Assembly (NCBI GenBank): GCA_020343655.1
Contig: CP070805.1
Span: forward strand, 1,066,090 to 1,130,089
Direction: 5' to 3'
Source of the DNA: Promethearchaeota archaeon
GTDB taxonomy: Archaea; Asgardarchaeota; Lokiarchaeia; Sigyniarchaeales; SOKP01
DNA length: 64,000 nucleotides
In this document: positions 52,655-62,142 of the stretch, one piece after another
Layout: every line of letters starts with the position of its first letter
How positions within the stretch are numbered: position 1 is the first letter of the stretch
The notes under the pieces: model-generated
The model's database searches: none
Seen by the model: only the letters and a program-made list of their open reading frames with translations
What the model was told of the DNA's origin: nothing
Position numbers and translations under genes: made by a program

Positions 52655-53695
52655 ATGAAAAATCCCTTTAACGAATTTTATCATGTTTTAAGCTCAAAAG
52701 AATTATTAGATATTGCTTTTAAGAGAGGAATGAAAAGCTCTGCTCAAGTTTCAAAAAACGCACCTATTCTAATCAAAGCAAAAAAAAAAGAATCTAAGCG
52801 AATTAAGGTTGCTATTGAGGAGCTTATAAAGAGAATTTTAAATATCATAAAGATGGTTCCTATTATAGATGATCTTCCAGATTTTTATAGAGAATTGGCA
52901 TCTATTTTAGTTAATATTGATAAATTAAAATTAACTTTGGGCAAATTAAATGGAATCTTACCTATTCTTAGTCAAATCGAAAGAGAATATATTGGTAAAC
53001 TAAATAGGATAGAAGCTCCAAAAGAAGGTGATCAATTACGAAGAGCTGCTTTTGGGAGAATATCTTCAATTATAAATAAACAAAACAGTAATCTTGAATA
53101 TTTAAACAAGATAAGAGGGCGTTTAAGAGAAATTCCTTCAATCGATTACACAATGCCATGTGTAGTTATTGCGGGGTATCCAAATGTAGGAAAAAGTAGT
53201 ATAGTGAAAAATATCTCTACAAATAAAAAGATTGAAGTTAAAGAATATCCATTTACTACAAAAAAACTGAATATGGGGCATCTAGAGATTGAAAGAAGAT
53301 TTGATAAGATTAAAATACAGTGTTTAGATACTCCTGGGATTTTAGACCGTCCTATGGCTAAAAGAAATAATATAGAATTGCAAGCAATTCTAGCTTTAAG
53401 ATTGATATCTGATTTAATTATTTATGTGTTCGATCCTACGCCGGCATGTGGTTACTCAGTTGACTCTCAATTAGAATTGTTTAATGAAATAAATGATAGT
53501 TTTTCTAAAGAAGGAAAAATAGAAATTATAAAAGTATTTAATAAAAAAGATTTAGCAAGCAAAGCTGAAATTGAGTATTTGAAAAATAAACTAAAACTGA
53601 GTAATGGTAATTTTTTTTTAACTAATGCTCTTACAGGTGAAAATTTAGAAAAAATAATATCTCTTCTGAAACATAGATATGGCGAAAATGGATGA
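52655..53695 (+). CDS. NOG1-family GTPase (ribosome assembly)
   Basis: A 346-residue GTPase of the NOG1/Obg group, which in eukaryotes matures the large ribosomal subunit. An N-terminal helical domain (1-165) with the NOG1-type start 'NPFNEFYHVLSSKELLDIAF' precedes the G domain: G1 GYPNVGKS (174-181), G2 'YPFTTK' (198-203), G3 DTPG (225-228), G4 NKKD (296-299). Length fits archaeal NOG1, which lacks the eukaryotic C-terminal extension. Its stop TGA is one base from the ATG of the next gene. Confidence 0.92.
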   Translation: MKNPFNEFYHVLSSKELLDIAFKRGMKSSAQVSKNAPILIKAKKKESKRIKVAIEELIKRILNIIKMVPIIDDLPDFYRELASILVNIDKLKLTLGKLNGILPILSQIEREYIGKLNRIEAPKEGDQLRRAAFGRISSIINKQNSNLEYLNKIRGRLREIPSIDYTMPCVVIAGYPNVGKSSIVKNISTNKKIEVKEYPFTTKKLNMGHLEIERRFDKIKIQCLDTPGILDRPMAKRNNIELQAILALRLISDLIIYVFDPTPACGYSVDSQLELFNEINDSFSKEGKIEIIKVFNKKDLASKAEIEYLKNKLKLSNGNFFLTNALTGENLEKIISLLKHRYGENG

Positions 53696-53696
53696 A

Positions 53697-54767
53697 ATGA
53701 ATATTTTAGGACTTGATGTTGGAGGAGCAAACACCAAAGCTGCTCTAATTCTATTTAGAAAATCTAAGATTTATAAATCATTCTCCTATATTGAATATTT
53801 CCCATTCTGGGAAAAATCATTAAGCCAAATACCAGAGATGTTTAATAGAATTGTGTTAAATATAATTGAAAAGAATGCTCTGACTTTAGAAAAAATCGAT
53901 TTTATTGTAGTAACAATAACAGCAGAACTTTCTGATGCCTTTCAAACTAAAAGAGAAGGAATTCTAAAAATATTAGAAGCACTTAAAAAAGTCTTTGATG
54001 AGGAAAAATTAAAATTCATAACTAATCAAATTAAATTTGTGGATTACACGACAGCTAAATCAGATTATTATTCAATTGCAGCAGCTAATTGGGCATCAAC
54101 CGCTATATTTTTAGGACAATTTATGTCTCAATGCATTTTGATTGATGCGGGGTCAACAACTATAGATATCGTTCCAATTATTAACGCAGTTCCAGTACAA
54201 CAAGGAAAAGATGATATTTCACGCCTCATAAATCATGAGTTAGTCTATACTGGAGGTTTGAGAGCAACAATTCCTTCCATTACTCATCATGTTCCTTATA
54301 AAGGTAAATATCTACGTATCTCCTTTGAGAAATTTGCTTTTATTTCTGATGTTCACAGAATTTTAAATAATATTTCAGAGGAAGATTATATCAGCGACAC
54401 TGCCGATAATCGGTCAAAATCCTTAGAAAACTGTTATGCTCGACTTTCTCGGGTAATTTGTATGGATATTGAAACAATTTCAAAGGAAGATTTAGACGTC
54501 ATAGCTAATTATATTTACCAAAAACAAATAGGTATTATTATACGAGAAATTAGATTATTCCTTGATAATCTTATCATTAGATTCAGAGATTTTAAGAATA
54601 ATCCTAAATTCGTAATAACTGGTTTATCTGCAGATTTCTTAATAAGAAAATCTTTAGAAAAATTAGGATATAATAACATTTCTTCTTATGAAGAAATTAC
54701 ACAGATTCCAAACCGCATTAATTCTTCTGCCTTTGCTATAGCAGGAGCATTTTATTATCAATTATAA
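53697..54767 (+). CDS. mfnF: MfnF-like protein (methanofuran biosynthesis, hydantoinase/oxoprolinase-like ASKHA fold)
   Basis: I prefer ATG 53697, one base after the NOG1 stop, giving the family start 'MNILGLDVGGANTKAAL'; an ATG at 53679 would add six residues and overlap NOG1. The ~356-residue protein has 'QCILIDAGSTTIDIVPI' and 'YTGGLRATIPSI', matching the archaeal 'H4MPT-linked C1 transfer' family whose Methanocaldococcus member is MfnF, the enzyme that condenses the aminomethylfuran phosphate with gamma-glutamyltyramine. The next gene is MfnE-like, which strongly supports the call. It implies a methanofuran-dependent C1 (Wood-Ljungdahl) pathway. Confidence 0.82.
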   Translation: MNILGLDVGGANTKAALILFRKSKIYKSFSYIEYFPFWEKSLSQIPEMFNRIVLNIIEKNALTLEKIDFIVVTITAELSDAFQTKREGILKILEALKKVFDEEKLKFITNQIKFVDYTTAKSDYYSIAAANWASTAIFLGQFMSQCILIDAGSTTIDIVPIINAVPVQQGKDDISRLINHELVYTGGLRATIPSITHHVPYKGKYLRISFEKFAFISDVHRILNNISEEDYISDTADNRSKSLENCYARLSRVICMDIETISKEDLDVIANYIYQKQIGIIIREIRLFLDNLIIRFRDFKNNPKFVITGLSADFLIRKSLEKLGYNNISSYEEITQIPNRINSSAFAIAGAFYYQL

Positions 54768-54781
54768 AAAATAACGAAAAT

Positions 54782-55504
54782 ATGAAGCATACAACAGCAA
54801 TATTTAAAATAGGAGGCAAAATTTTAGAGGATTTTGAAAATCTTAATACTACAATCTCTCAATTAACACAAATTTTTGATGAAAATTTGATACAAAAAAT
54901 AATATTAATCCCTGGAGGTGGTACACTTGCAAATTTTATCAGAAAAGTATACAGTGAATTAAAATTTACTGAAGAGATTGCTCATTGGATGGGTACCATT
55001 TCTATGAACTATAATGGGCTAGAATTAAGTAAGAAATTTCCTAAACTAGAGGTTATTGAGGATTTTGATAGACTGAAAAAAATAAATAAATCTTTTTGTA
55101 TATTTTTACCCTACCAATTTCTGAAAGAAAACGATAAATTACCACATAGCTGGGATGTAACTTCTGATTCAATTACTCTATTTTTAGCAAAAGAATTGGG
55201 GTTCCATGAATGCTTTTTAATAAAAGATGTTGATGGTATCTTAAATAATGAAAATCAAGTTATTAAAGAAATTTCTGCTTCAGAATTTAAGAAGTTGAAA
55301 GAAATAGGGAAAATAGCTAAATCTAAATTTGATAGTGAAAAATTAAAGGAAATGTCGAAGCCGATTGATCCTTATTTAACAAATCTAATTCAATTATATA
55401 ATATTCCTTGTATTATTTTAAATGGTTCTAAAAATACGACAAGAATATTAAAATATTTTAAATCGACTAAACCAGAAGAAAAGTTATATACTAAAATTAT
55501 TTGA
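54782..55504 (+). CDS. mfnE: MfnE-like kinase (aminomethylfuran phosphate kinase, methanofuran biosynthesis)
   Basis: A 240-residue amino-acid-kinase-family protein. 'AIFKIGGKIL' and 'ILIPGGGTLANFIRKVY' bind the phosphates, and 'HSWDVTSDSITLFLAKELG' plus 'CFLIKDVDGIL' are kinase-family segments. The archaeal MfnE family phosphorylates aminomethylfuran phosphate to the diphosphate used by MfnF, and here the gene follows an MfnF homologue after 14 bases. The substrate is assigned from family and neighbour together. NOG1, mfnF and mfnE form one transcript. Confidence 0.82.
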   Translation: MKHTTAIFKIGGKILEDFENLNTTISQLTQIFDENLIQKIILIPGGGTLANFIRKVYSELKFTEEIAHWMGTISMNYNGLELSKKFPKLEVIEDFDRLKKINKSFCIFLPYQFLKENDKLPHSWDVTSDSITLFLAKELGFHECFLIKDVDGILNNENQVIKEISASEFKKLKEIGKIAKSKFDSEKLKEMSKPIDPYLTNLIQLYNIPCIILNGSKNTTRILKYFKSTKPEEKLYTKII

Positions 55505-55650
55505 AAAGCGTTCCGTGTAATTTAATTAGAGTTTAATGATATTTTTGTTAATTCTTCTTATTAAAATTAAAGTTTTAATTAAATTGAACTTAATTTATAA
55601 TTAATATAATTATTAAACTTAAATTTTACATATTTAATAGTGAAATCAAA

Positions 55651-56151
55651 ATGGATATTGAAGAGATGAAAAAAAATGCCCAATTTTTAATAGAAAATCT
55701 TCCTGGCAAAGATTTACCCGGTAATGTAAAAATTAGCGTGCGATATAGAAATTTAGTGAATTTCGCAAAATGTTTTAATATTACAGACCCAAAATATATT
55801 GGTTCAGAGGAAGAAGGAATTATAGCGTGCCATGCATATGCCAACGCCTATACTATAAAAGGGCTCTATACTTTAGCTCCAGGGGCAAAATTAATTCAAG
55901 AAGGGGAAGAACGAATGCTCGTAAAAAATCCTAGAATGATGTTACATGCTGGAAATAAGTATAACTGGGAAGGGTGTGTGGATGTTAAACCCGGTGATAA
56001 ATTAACAGTAACTGCTAAATGGGGGAATGTATGGTTAGTTGAATCAAATATGATGTTGTTTGCTGAAGTTATTACAACCGTTAAAAACCAGAATAATGAA
56101 ACGGTATGTAATGTTGTTGTCACAGCAGGAATAAGAAAAGGGGGTTATTAA
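55651..56151 (+). CDS. Hot-dog-fold (MaoC/FAS1-type) dehydratase subunit A
   Basis: A 166-residue hot-dog-fold protein related to the N-terminal MaoC-like ('FAS1-like dehydratase') family: 'NLVNFAKCFNITDPKYIGSEEE' and 'NKYNWEGCVDVKPGDKLTVTA'. The classical D-x4-H dyad is not obvious here, so this is probably the non-catalytic or substrate-binding half. The catalytic-type partner starts three bases after its stop codon, resembling the two-subunit HadA/HadB (3R)-hydroxyacyl dehydratases. Substrate may be an acyl-CoA or acyl-ACP. Confidence 0.8.
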   Translation: MDIEEMKKNAQFLIENLPGKDLPGNVKISVRYRNLVNFAKCFNITDPKYIGSEEEGIIACHAYANAYTIKGLYTLAPGAKLIQEGEERMLVKNPRMMLHAGNKYNWEGCVDVKPGDKLTVTAKWGNVWLVESNMMLFAEVITTVKNQNNETVCNVVVTAGIRKGGY

Positions 56152-56154
56152 ATA

Positions 56155-56703
56155 ATGGTTAAATTATCAGATATAAAGGTTGGACAAGTTTTTAAAATTG
56201 AATTTGAGGGAATAACAAGAGATTTATTAAAACAGTATGCTAAGAGTTCTGGAGACACAAATCCAATCCATACTAACGATGCTGTAGCTGAAGCAGCAGG
56301 TTTAAAAGGAGTAATCGCACATGGATTGTTTTCACTTGGATTCATTACTAAACTTTTTGAAGATCTTCTGGAACATGAAAAATACGGAAATCTTATTGAG
56401 CTAGATGTAGAAATGAGGGGTATGGTAAGATGTGGGGATCTTCTCATAACTGAAGCAACCGTTGAAAAGATTGAAGGAAAAAGAGTACATTTTGACGTAA
56501 AACAGACAACAATAACAAACTCTGATATAAAAGATAGAAATGGTAATGTTATAAAACAATTTGAAGCTGGTGAAAGAGGTTACATATCTGAAAAAGATAT
56601 AGAAAGAGGTTTAGTAAAGACCAAAGAAATCCCAGAAGGTATTCTAACTTATAGAGAAAGAATTGCCACACCTGGACAAGCCATCATTGAAATCTTTGAA
56701 TAA
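56155..56703 (+). CDS. MaoC-family (R)-hydroxyacyl dehydratase subunit B
   Basis: A 182-residue MaoC-type hot-dog protein with the hydratase-2 motif 'YAKSSGDTNPIHTNDAVAEAAGLKGVIAHG', in which the Asp and His of 'GDTNPIH' are the catalytic residues. 'GDLLITEATVEKIEGKRVHFDV' follows. Together with the preceding gene it probably forms a heterodimeric dehydratase/hydratase for 3-hydroxyacyl thioesters. The short spacing (three bases) supports co-translation. The fatty-acyl context is relevant to the PlsY-like gene at 17.7 kb, but no direct link is shown. Confidence 0.85.
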   Translation: MVKLSDIKVGQVFKIEFEGITRDLLKQYAKSSGDTNPIHTNDAVAEAAGLKGVIAHGLFSLGFITKLFEDLLEHEKYGNLIELDVEMRGMVRCGDLLITEATVEKIEGKRVHFDVKQTTITNSDIKDRNGNVIKQFEAGERGYISEKDIERGLVKTKEIPEGILTYRERIATPGQAIIEIFE

Positions 56704-56734
56704 AGCTCAAAAAATTTCTTAAAATTTTAATACC

Positions 56735-57703
56735 TTATTCTTTTTTTGATAAATCTTTAACTTTTAGTTCAATTTCTTTTATTCCTTCGAAATCATTTAG
56801 ATTTTTAGCTGCAGTGAGCAAAAGATCATAATAATTCAAAGCAGCTTCTAAACCATTCTCTCTAACAATTACTTCACCACGTCTAAAAATAAGAGTTTTA
56901 AATGCTTCAATTCGATTAACACTTAATGCTGCTGAGTATGCTTTTTTAAAATAAACTAAGGAGTTTTCGAAATCGTTTTTCATGAAATAAACAAATCCTA
57001 TTGCATGATATGGAAATTGAAGCGAAAAATTAAAGCCGATTTCTTCTCTCAATTCTGCTGATTTTTTATGATATTCTAGTGCTTTATCAAGGTCATTCTT
57101 AAGAAACTGATAATGACCCGCAAGATGCCGATAAAAATATGATTGCTCCAGTTTAAAATCTTCTTCTAGTGCAATTTTTAATCCTTTTTGATAATATTCA
57201 AAGGATGTTTTATAGTCTTCTTCATCAGCATCTTTCTTATTTTCATGGTAAAGCCCTATATGAAAATAAGATTTGGATAATCCTAGCTTATCTTTTATTT
57301 GAGTTCTGATAGATAACGCTTTATTATAATAGGTCAATGCTTCTTCAAAATCTCCATCTAGAATTCCTTTACGATAGATGCAATTTCCAAAAAGATCAAG
57401 AGCATTTGCGAGGATATCTTTCGAATTTGAAGACTCTGCTAAGTTTTGAGCCTCTTGTAACATTGTCATTTCATCATTATAATTAAAATCTTTAAAAAAT
57501 TTTTGATCTGCTTTAATATGGGCAAATTTTATTAAACATTTAGCTTTATCTTCCTTTCTTAATTCTTTTGAATCTAAAATTGGTTTAATTGAATCGAAAA
57601 ATAGCACTGCTTCATCAAATCTGCCTTCAAGGCGATAAACCTCAAAGATTTTACATGCAATATTTATAAATTTGATAAAAAGTTTTTCAAGCATATTACT
57701 CAC
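56735..57703 (-). CDS. Tetratricopeptide-repeat protein
   Basis: A 322-residue all-helical protein with six to seven TPR units, seen as repeats such as 'ALTYYNKALSIRTQIKDKLGLSKSYFHIG', 'SFEYYQKGLKIA', 'ALEYHKKSAELREEIG' and 'SLVYFKKAYSAA'. A protein-protein interaction scaffold; partners unknown. It is convergent with the MaoC pair and divergent from the HEAT-repeat gene. Confidence 0.88.
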   Translation of the reverse strand: MSNMLEKLFIKFINIACKIFEVYRLEGRFDEAVLFFDSIKPILDSKELRKEDKAKCLIKFAHIKADQKFFKDFNYNDEMTMLQEAQNLAESSNSKDILANALDLFGNCIYRKGILDGDFEEALTYYNKALSIRTQIKDKLGLSKSYFHIGLYHENKKDADEEDYKTSFEYYQKGLKIALEEDFKLEQSYFYRHLAGHYQFLKNDLDKALEYHKKSAELREEIGFNFSLQFPYHAIGFVYFMKNDFENSLVYFKKAYSAALSVNRIEAFKTLIFRRGEVIVRENGLEAALNYYDLLLTAAKNLNDFEGIKEIELKVKDLSKKE

Positions 57704-57824
57704 ATATAAATAATAATTATTCGTAGAATTAACCTTACTAGACTTATAGAATACTGACTAGATTTAATAAAATATATTATTTATAGATTTAAGCAATGAA
57801 CTTTACTAATAGTTTACACTTTAT

Positions 57825-60800
57825 TTGAACTATTTGATAATAAAAATTCATCTTCTTCACATAATTATTTTAAAAGATTTTTATACTAGTTTAATAGAAC
57901 AATTATTTGAAGGATTAATTTATAAAAATACAATTTTACCTACCGCATTGACAACCCAAGAACCCTTAGATAGCCAAGAACCCTTAGATACTGAAAAAAT
58001 AGAGAGTTTAATTCTAAATGGGTATAATGAAAAGGCTGCTGAAGAAATATTTAACATAATAGAAGAATATCAAAATCATCCAGATAAAGATCTAATTTAT
58101 CGAAGTTTGAGTTTATTAAATTTAATCTGTGACAAATCTCCATCGATCTCAGAGAGAGTAATAAAGAACATTATTCAATTTATTAATGATTCTGATTCTT
58201 GGATTAGGTTAGTATCTTTAGAAATATCATATCAAATTAGTTTATTTAGACCAAATTTATTAATTGAATTATTGGATAAAATTCGAGGTCGTCTATATGA
58301 CCAAGATCCTTCTGTAAGAAGATTAACTGTAAAAATCATAGGTAATCTGATTTTATCTTTACATATAGATTTAAGCGAATTACAAGAAATTATTGAAGAA
58401 TATACTGAAAAATTAATGGACAATGACTGGAAAGTAAAACTTAATGTAATAAAAACAATCCAGAAGATATTAAATCAGGATTATACAAAAATTCCAGATT
58501 TAGAACCTTTGCTCTCAATGGTAATTATCAATCTAAGGGATGAAGATGACGATGTCGCGAGAGCTGCTGCGGAACTTTTAAAAATTCATGGAACATATTT
58601 CTTAACGAAAGAAAACATATTTTACATTTTATTAAATCTTCTTTATAATGAAGAGAATAGGGTTAAAGAACTCATTATTTGGCTATTCGGAGAAATTGGT
58701 AAGGAAAAATCCTCAGAAATAATATCAATAATCCCAAAATTAATTAATTTATTAAAAGAAAATGATTATCGAATTCAATTAAAAGTTATTGAAGCACTCG
58801 TTAATATTGCTGAAAATAATTTTGATCAAATATGGGCAAACCTACTACATTCTATGTTAGAAACCAGCGATTCTAATTATAGAAATTCATTAATAAATGC
58901 TATTTTTCATCTATGTCGTAAAAATATTATTGAAATTTTTCCATATTTGTTTGAAGAGTTGGAGAATCCATCTGAAAATATTAGGGAAGGCATTGCATTA
59001 GTATTTAAGCGTTTATTCGAAGAATACCAGATTGAAATAGAAAATGAAATTACCAAAATTTTATACCAATTAGAATCACGTTTTTGGCGAGAAAGAAAAA
59101 GAAATATCAATCTACTACAGCATATTTGCTTTATTCTAGAAAACAAAAAGATCGCTGTTTGGATTACGATTGAGTTGAATAATGCTCTAAAAATTGAAAA
59201 AGATCCAGAAGTAAAAGAAGAAATCATATATACCTTGAAAAATATTAAAACAAATTTTCCTGATATTGATGATGCTATCGAAAGAATAAATAACGAATTA
59301 TCAATATTTCAGAAAAGAATTATTGAGTTTCAGAAAATTCCAGCTCAATTTAGAGAAAAACTAAATTCGTATATTCAAAATTTCAAATTCAATGATACTG
59401 AAATTCAACTAAATGAAAAATATAATAAAATTTTGAAAAAAATAAAAAAGTTTCATCATATAATTAATAAATTTGAGTATAAGAGGTTAGCTTTTGAATT
59501 AATTGAGGAATGGGAAGAGACGAGAGTGCAAATAATTGAAGAATTAAGTATCATTAAAGGTTTTATCTCTGAAATCTGTGAAGAGAAAAAGACCGAATTT
59601 ACCTTAAATTTAAAAGACCAAATTAAATTGTTAGAAAATCGAATTAGAATTTTAAAAACTGAGTTTGATTTTACAAAGGAAAAGAAATTTGAGGTTAATT
59701 TAGATGATCTTGAATCTGATATTGAATCAACTACTTTTACAGATGATAAACTTGGCTATATAACCCAAATAAGAAAAAAATTATTTAAATTGGATGGGGA
59801 TATTAGAGAATTACTAATAGATAATGTAGAATTTGATGAAATATTCAAAGAACTCTTACAGAAATGGGTTGCTACTAAAATTGAAATTCAAGAATATTTG
59901 AATGATTTGGATTACCAAATAAAATTAATGAAAGATAAATTGATTGACTATATTATACAAGCTGAACCTATAACCACGAGTTCTGTTTCTAAAAGGATCA
60001 ATGGTATTAGCACTGAACTAAGTTTTCAACTACTTCAAGGACATATTCAATCTATTATTACAGAAAGAATTGAAGGTATGAAAAATTTCAGTGAGGATTT
60101 TAATAAACTAATTAATAAACTCGACTTTTTAATAAAAAAAAATGAATTTTCAGACGCAAAAAGATTGATCGAAATGAATACGATGCAAATCCAAAATTAT
60201 ATTGAAGATACAGAAAAACAAATTGATACTATTCTTGGAAAAGAAAAGATTTTCGAAGACAATAATATATTTAACTTATATGTTAGGCCCTATCTTAATA
60301 AATTCAATGCTTCAAAAGAGTTATTAATAAATAAATCAAAAAATTTTGTTAGAAAATCAAATAATAAATTATATTTGAATCAAATCAAGTATTATCTTAA
60401 AATTATTAATCCTATTAAATTAGATCTACTCGCAAATTATATTAAATTAGATATTGAGCGATTAAAAGAATTAGTTCTCAAATTTATAAACAAGAATAAG
60501 TTAGATGCTAAAATTATTAATGATAAAATTTATTTCCAGCAAATTGAATCTGAAATACCAGATTCAAAAGAAATTCTCTTCTTTAAGAACATCAAGACTA
60601 TAGGAAACGATATTTATTTAAATTTCAAATTAACTAATCCCTCAAATTTTGATTTTAAAGATTTACAAATATCCTTGAAAATACCTTCTTATCTTAATTT
60701 CCAAAGAAAGGAAAGTTTTCCGAAATTTCTACAAATAAACGAACTAAAACCCGGGAAAATCTTTAAATTTAATTACGTGCTTAAATTAGATAGACAAAAA

Positions 60801-60920
60801 GAACTTAAAAAGAATTTATTTGATCCAACTGCAGATGAGATCAAACTCGATTTATATTATCGTGATCAGTTTGATATAGCAAGAAAAACAACTAAACATA
60901 TTGATCTATACTTTCCATAA
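57825..60920 (+). CDS. HEAT-repeat protein with coiled coil and C-terminal beta-sandwich (adaptin/COP-like layout)
   Basis: A 1031-residue protein. The TTG start at 57825 is the longest option; the first ~50 residues are poorly protein-like and the true start may be nearer 57900-58000. Residues about 55-490 are HEAT-type helical repeats ('WIRLVSLEISYQISLFRP', 'RVKELIIWLFGEIGKEKS', 'RIQLKVIEALVNIAENN'). Residues about 500-850 are coiled coil. About 865-905 looks like a winged helix ('LDLLANYIKLDIERLKELV'). The last ~115 residues form a beta-rich domain ('IYLNFKLTNPSNFDFKDLQI' ... 'LELKPGK'-like turn) resembling an adaptin-ear or Ig fold. No membrane segment. Solenoid plus appendage recalls vesicle-coat subunits; homology is unproven. 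Confidence 0.75.
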   Translation: MNYLIIKIHLLHIIILKDFYTSLIEQLFEGLIYKNTILPTALTTQEPLDSQEPLDTEKIESLILNGYNEKAAEEIFNIIEEYQNHPDKDLIYRSLSLLNLICDKSPSISERVIKNIIQFINDSDSWIRLVSLEISYQISLFRPNLLIELLDKIRGRLYDQDPSVRRLTVKIIGNLILSLHIDLSELQEIIEEYTEKLMDNDWKVKLNVIKTIQKILNQDYTKIPDLEPLLSMVIINLRDEDDDVARAAAELLKIHGTYFLTKENIFYILLNLLYNEENRVKELIIWLFGEIGKEKSSEIISIIPKLINLLKENDYRIQLKVIEALVNIAENNFDQIWANLLHSMLETSDSNYRNSLINAIFHLCRKNIIEIFPYLFEELENPSENIREGIALVFKRLFEEYQIEIENEITKILYQLESRFWRERKRNINLLQHICFILENKKIAVWITIELNNALKIEKDPEVKEEIIYTLKNIKTNFPDIDDAIERINNELSIFQKRIIEFQKIPAQFREKLNSYIQNFKFNDTEIQLNEKYNKILKKIKKFHHIINKFEYKRLAFELIEEWEETRVQIIEELSIIKGFISEICEEKKTEFTLNLKDQIKLLENRIRILKTEFDFTKEKKFEVNLDDLESDIESTTFTDDKLGYITQIRKKLFKLDGDIRELLIDNVEFDEIFKELLQKWVATKIEIQEYLNDLDYQIKLMKDKLIDYIIQAEPITTSSVSKRINGISTELSFQLLQGHIQSIITERIEGMKNFSEDFNKLINKLDFLIKKNEFSDAKRLIEMNTMQIQNYIEDTEKQIDTILGKEKIFEDNNIFNLYVRPYLNKFNASKELLINKSKNFVRKSNNKLYLNQIKYYLKIINPIKLDLLANYIKLDIERLKELVLKFINKNKLDAKIINDKIYFQQIESEIPDSKEILFFKNIKTIGNDIYLNFKLTNPSNFDFKDLQISLKIPSYLNFQRKESFPKFLQINELKPGKIFKFNYVLKLDRQKELKKNLFDPTADEIKLDLYYRDQFDIARKTTKHIDLYFP
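57956..57990 (+). repeat. 18-base-period direct repeat in the HEAT-repeat gene
   Basis: CCAAGAACCCTTAGATA occurs at 57956-57972 and again at 57974-57990, a perfect 17-base unit at a period of 18. It encodes QEPLDS-QEPLDT in a disordered N-terminal segment. The period keeps the frame, so length polymorphism would be tolerated. Confidence 0.85.
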
Positions 60921-61107
60921 TTTGCCCCTTTAGATTTTAGAAATTTGAATAGAATATTATTTTTATAAAGTCTTTTTTTCGAAATTATTTATAAATAGAT
61001 CTGATTTATCAAAAATTTAAATATAATATATGGAAAAGATTAATATATACATCTATTCTATTTAATTCTACCAGTATTAAAATCAAAATTAAAATTTGAG
61101 GTGAAGA

Positions 61108-62142
61108 ATGCAAGAGTTGGAGAGTTATCGATTGACATTACAAACGAAACTTTTTGGGTGAAACTGTAAGCTTTCTAGTGAGAAATTAGAGAAACTACTA
61201 GCAAATGCAGGATTAAAAGGTGATATTGAAGATTCCGCAATTATTGCCGTACCAAACACTAATCTTGTCATGGCTAAAAATATAGACATATTTACTCCTA
61301 TTATAGATGAACCAGATACCATGGGTGAAATTACCGCTGCCAATGTTACTAACGATGTTTTCGCTTTAAATGTTCCTGAAATATCTGGAATGCTTGTTTT
61401 CTTGGGATTAAAGAAAAATATGCCTATGTACGTTGCAGAAGGAATATTAAAGGGAATAAAAAACTTCATGGAGAACAAGTTAAATTCGAAAGTCCTTGGA
61501 GGTCATACAATATACTCAGAATGGCCGCTTATTGGTGGTGAAGCTTCTGGATTTGTAGAAAAAGACAAGATTATTAAAAAAAATTACGTGGAAGAAGGGG
61601 ATAAAATAATTCTGACCAAACCAATTGGAAATCAAGCAATAATGGCAGCATACCGACTCCAAAAAAATAATTCTGACCTTTTGGAATCTTATTCAACAAC
61701 TGAAATTGAAAGTTCTGTCGATATAGCCGTGAAATTAATGACAATACCACTTCAAGATATTGTAAAGACTATTCATACTTACAAAGATATTTCATTCATT
61801 CATTCGATGACAGATGTTAGTGGTTTTGGTCTTGCTGGGCATCTGAGAGAAATGCTTCAAAATTCGCGTCTTTCAGCAATAATCGAGAAGATCCCTAGTA
61901 TTAGACTGACAAGCGACCTAGCTTATGAATTTGGGTATAAATATGATGAATGTGAAATGCCCGAAACTGCTGGTGGGATGCTTCTATCTGTTGATCATAA
62001 ATACGCAGAAGAATTTTCACAAAGATTGGAAAAGGAATTCAGAGTAAAAAACTGGATTGTAGGCACAATCGATAACAAAAGCAAACCTAAATATGTTCGT
62101 GTATCCAAAAATGCTGAGCATATCGAGATAATAAAAATCTAA
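61108..62142 (+). CDS. selD: Selenophosphate synthetase, selenocysteine-containing (first copy)
   Basis: The gene starts at ATG 61108 after a GAGGTG ribosome binding site and reads through an in-frame TGA at 61159-61161 (codon 18) to TAA 62140-62142, 344 residues. Residues 17-21 are G-U-N-C-K, matching the SelD active site in which Cys or Sec precedes the catalytic Lys (K21). Downstream are the SelD landmarks 'GDIEDSAII', 'ITAANVTNDVFALN', 'GGHTIYSEWPLIGGEASG' and 'TDVSGFGLAGHLREML'. Taking the first uninterrupted ATG (61270) would delete the active site. SelD makes selenophosphate from selenide and ATP for Sec-tRNA synthesis. A SECIS-like RNA follows the stop. Confidence 0.93.
61159..61161 (+). 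other. In-frame UGA read as selenocysteine (selD copy 1, codon 18)
   Basis: TGA lies between GGG and AAC in a frame that is otherwise open from 61108 to 62142 and encodes SelD sequence on both sides. The residue coincides with the Cys/Sec position of SelD, the same codon number is used in the second copy, and a SECIS-like structure sits in the 3' region. Together these make selenocysteine the best reading. Confidence 0.9.

Noticed and set aside
53679..53696. Start of the MfnF-like protein at 53679, overlapping NOG1
   Set aside because: ATG 53697 immediately follows the NOG1 stop and gives the family-typical N-terminus; the six extra residues add nothing.
61270..62142. Short SelD starting at ATG 61270 (and likewise 62533 for the second copy)
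   Set aside because: These starts lose the catalytic U-x-C-K motif and lack a ribosome binding site, whereas the upstream ATGs have GAGGTG sites and SelD sequence continues through the UGA.
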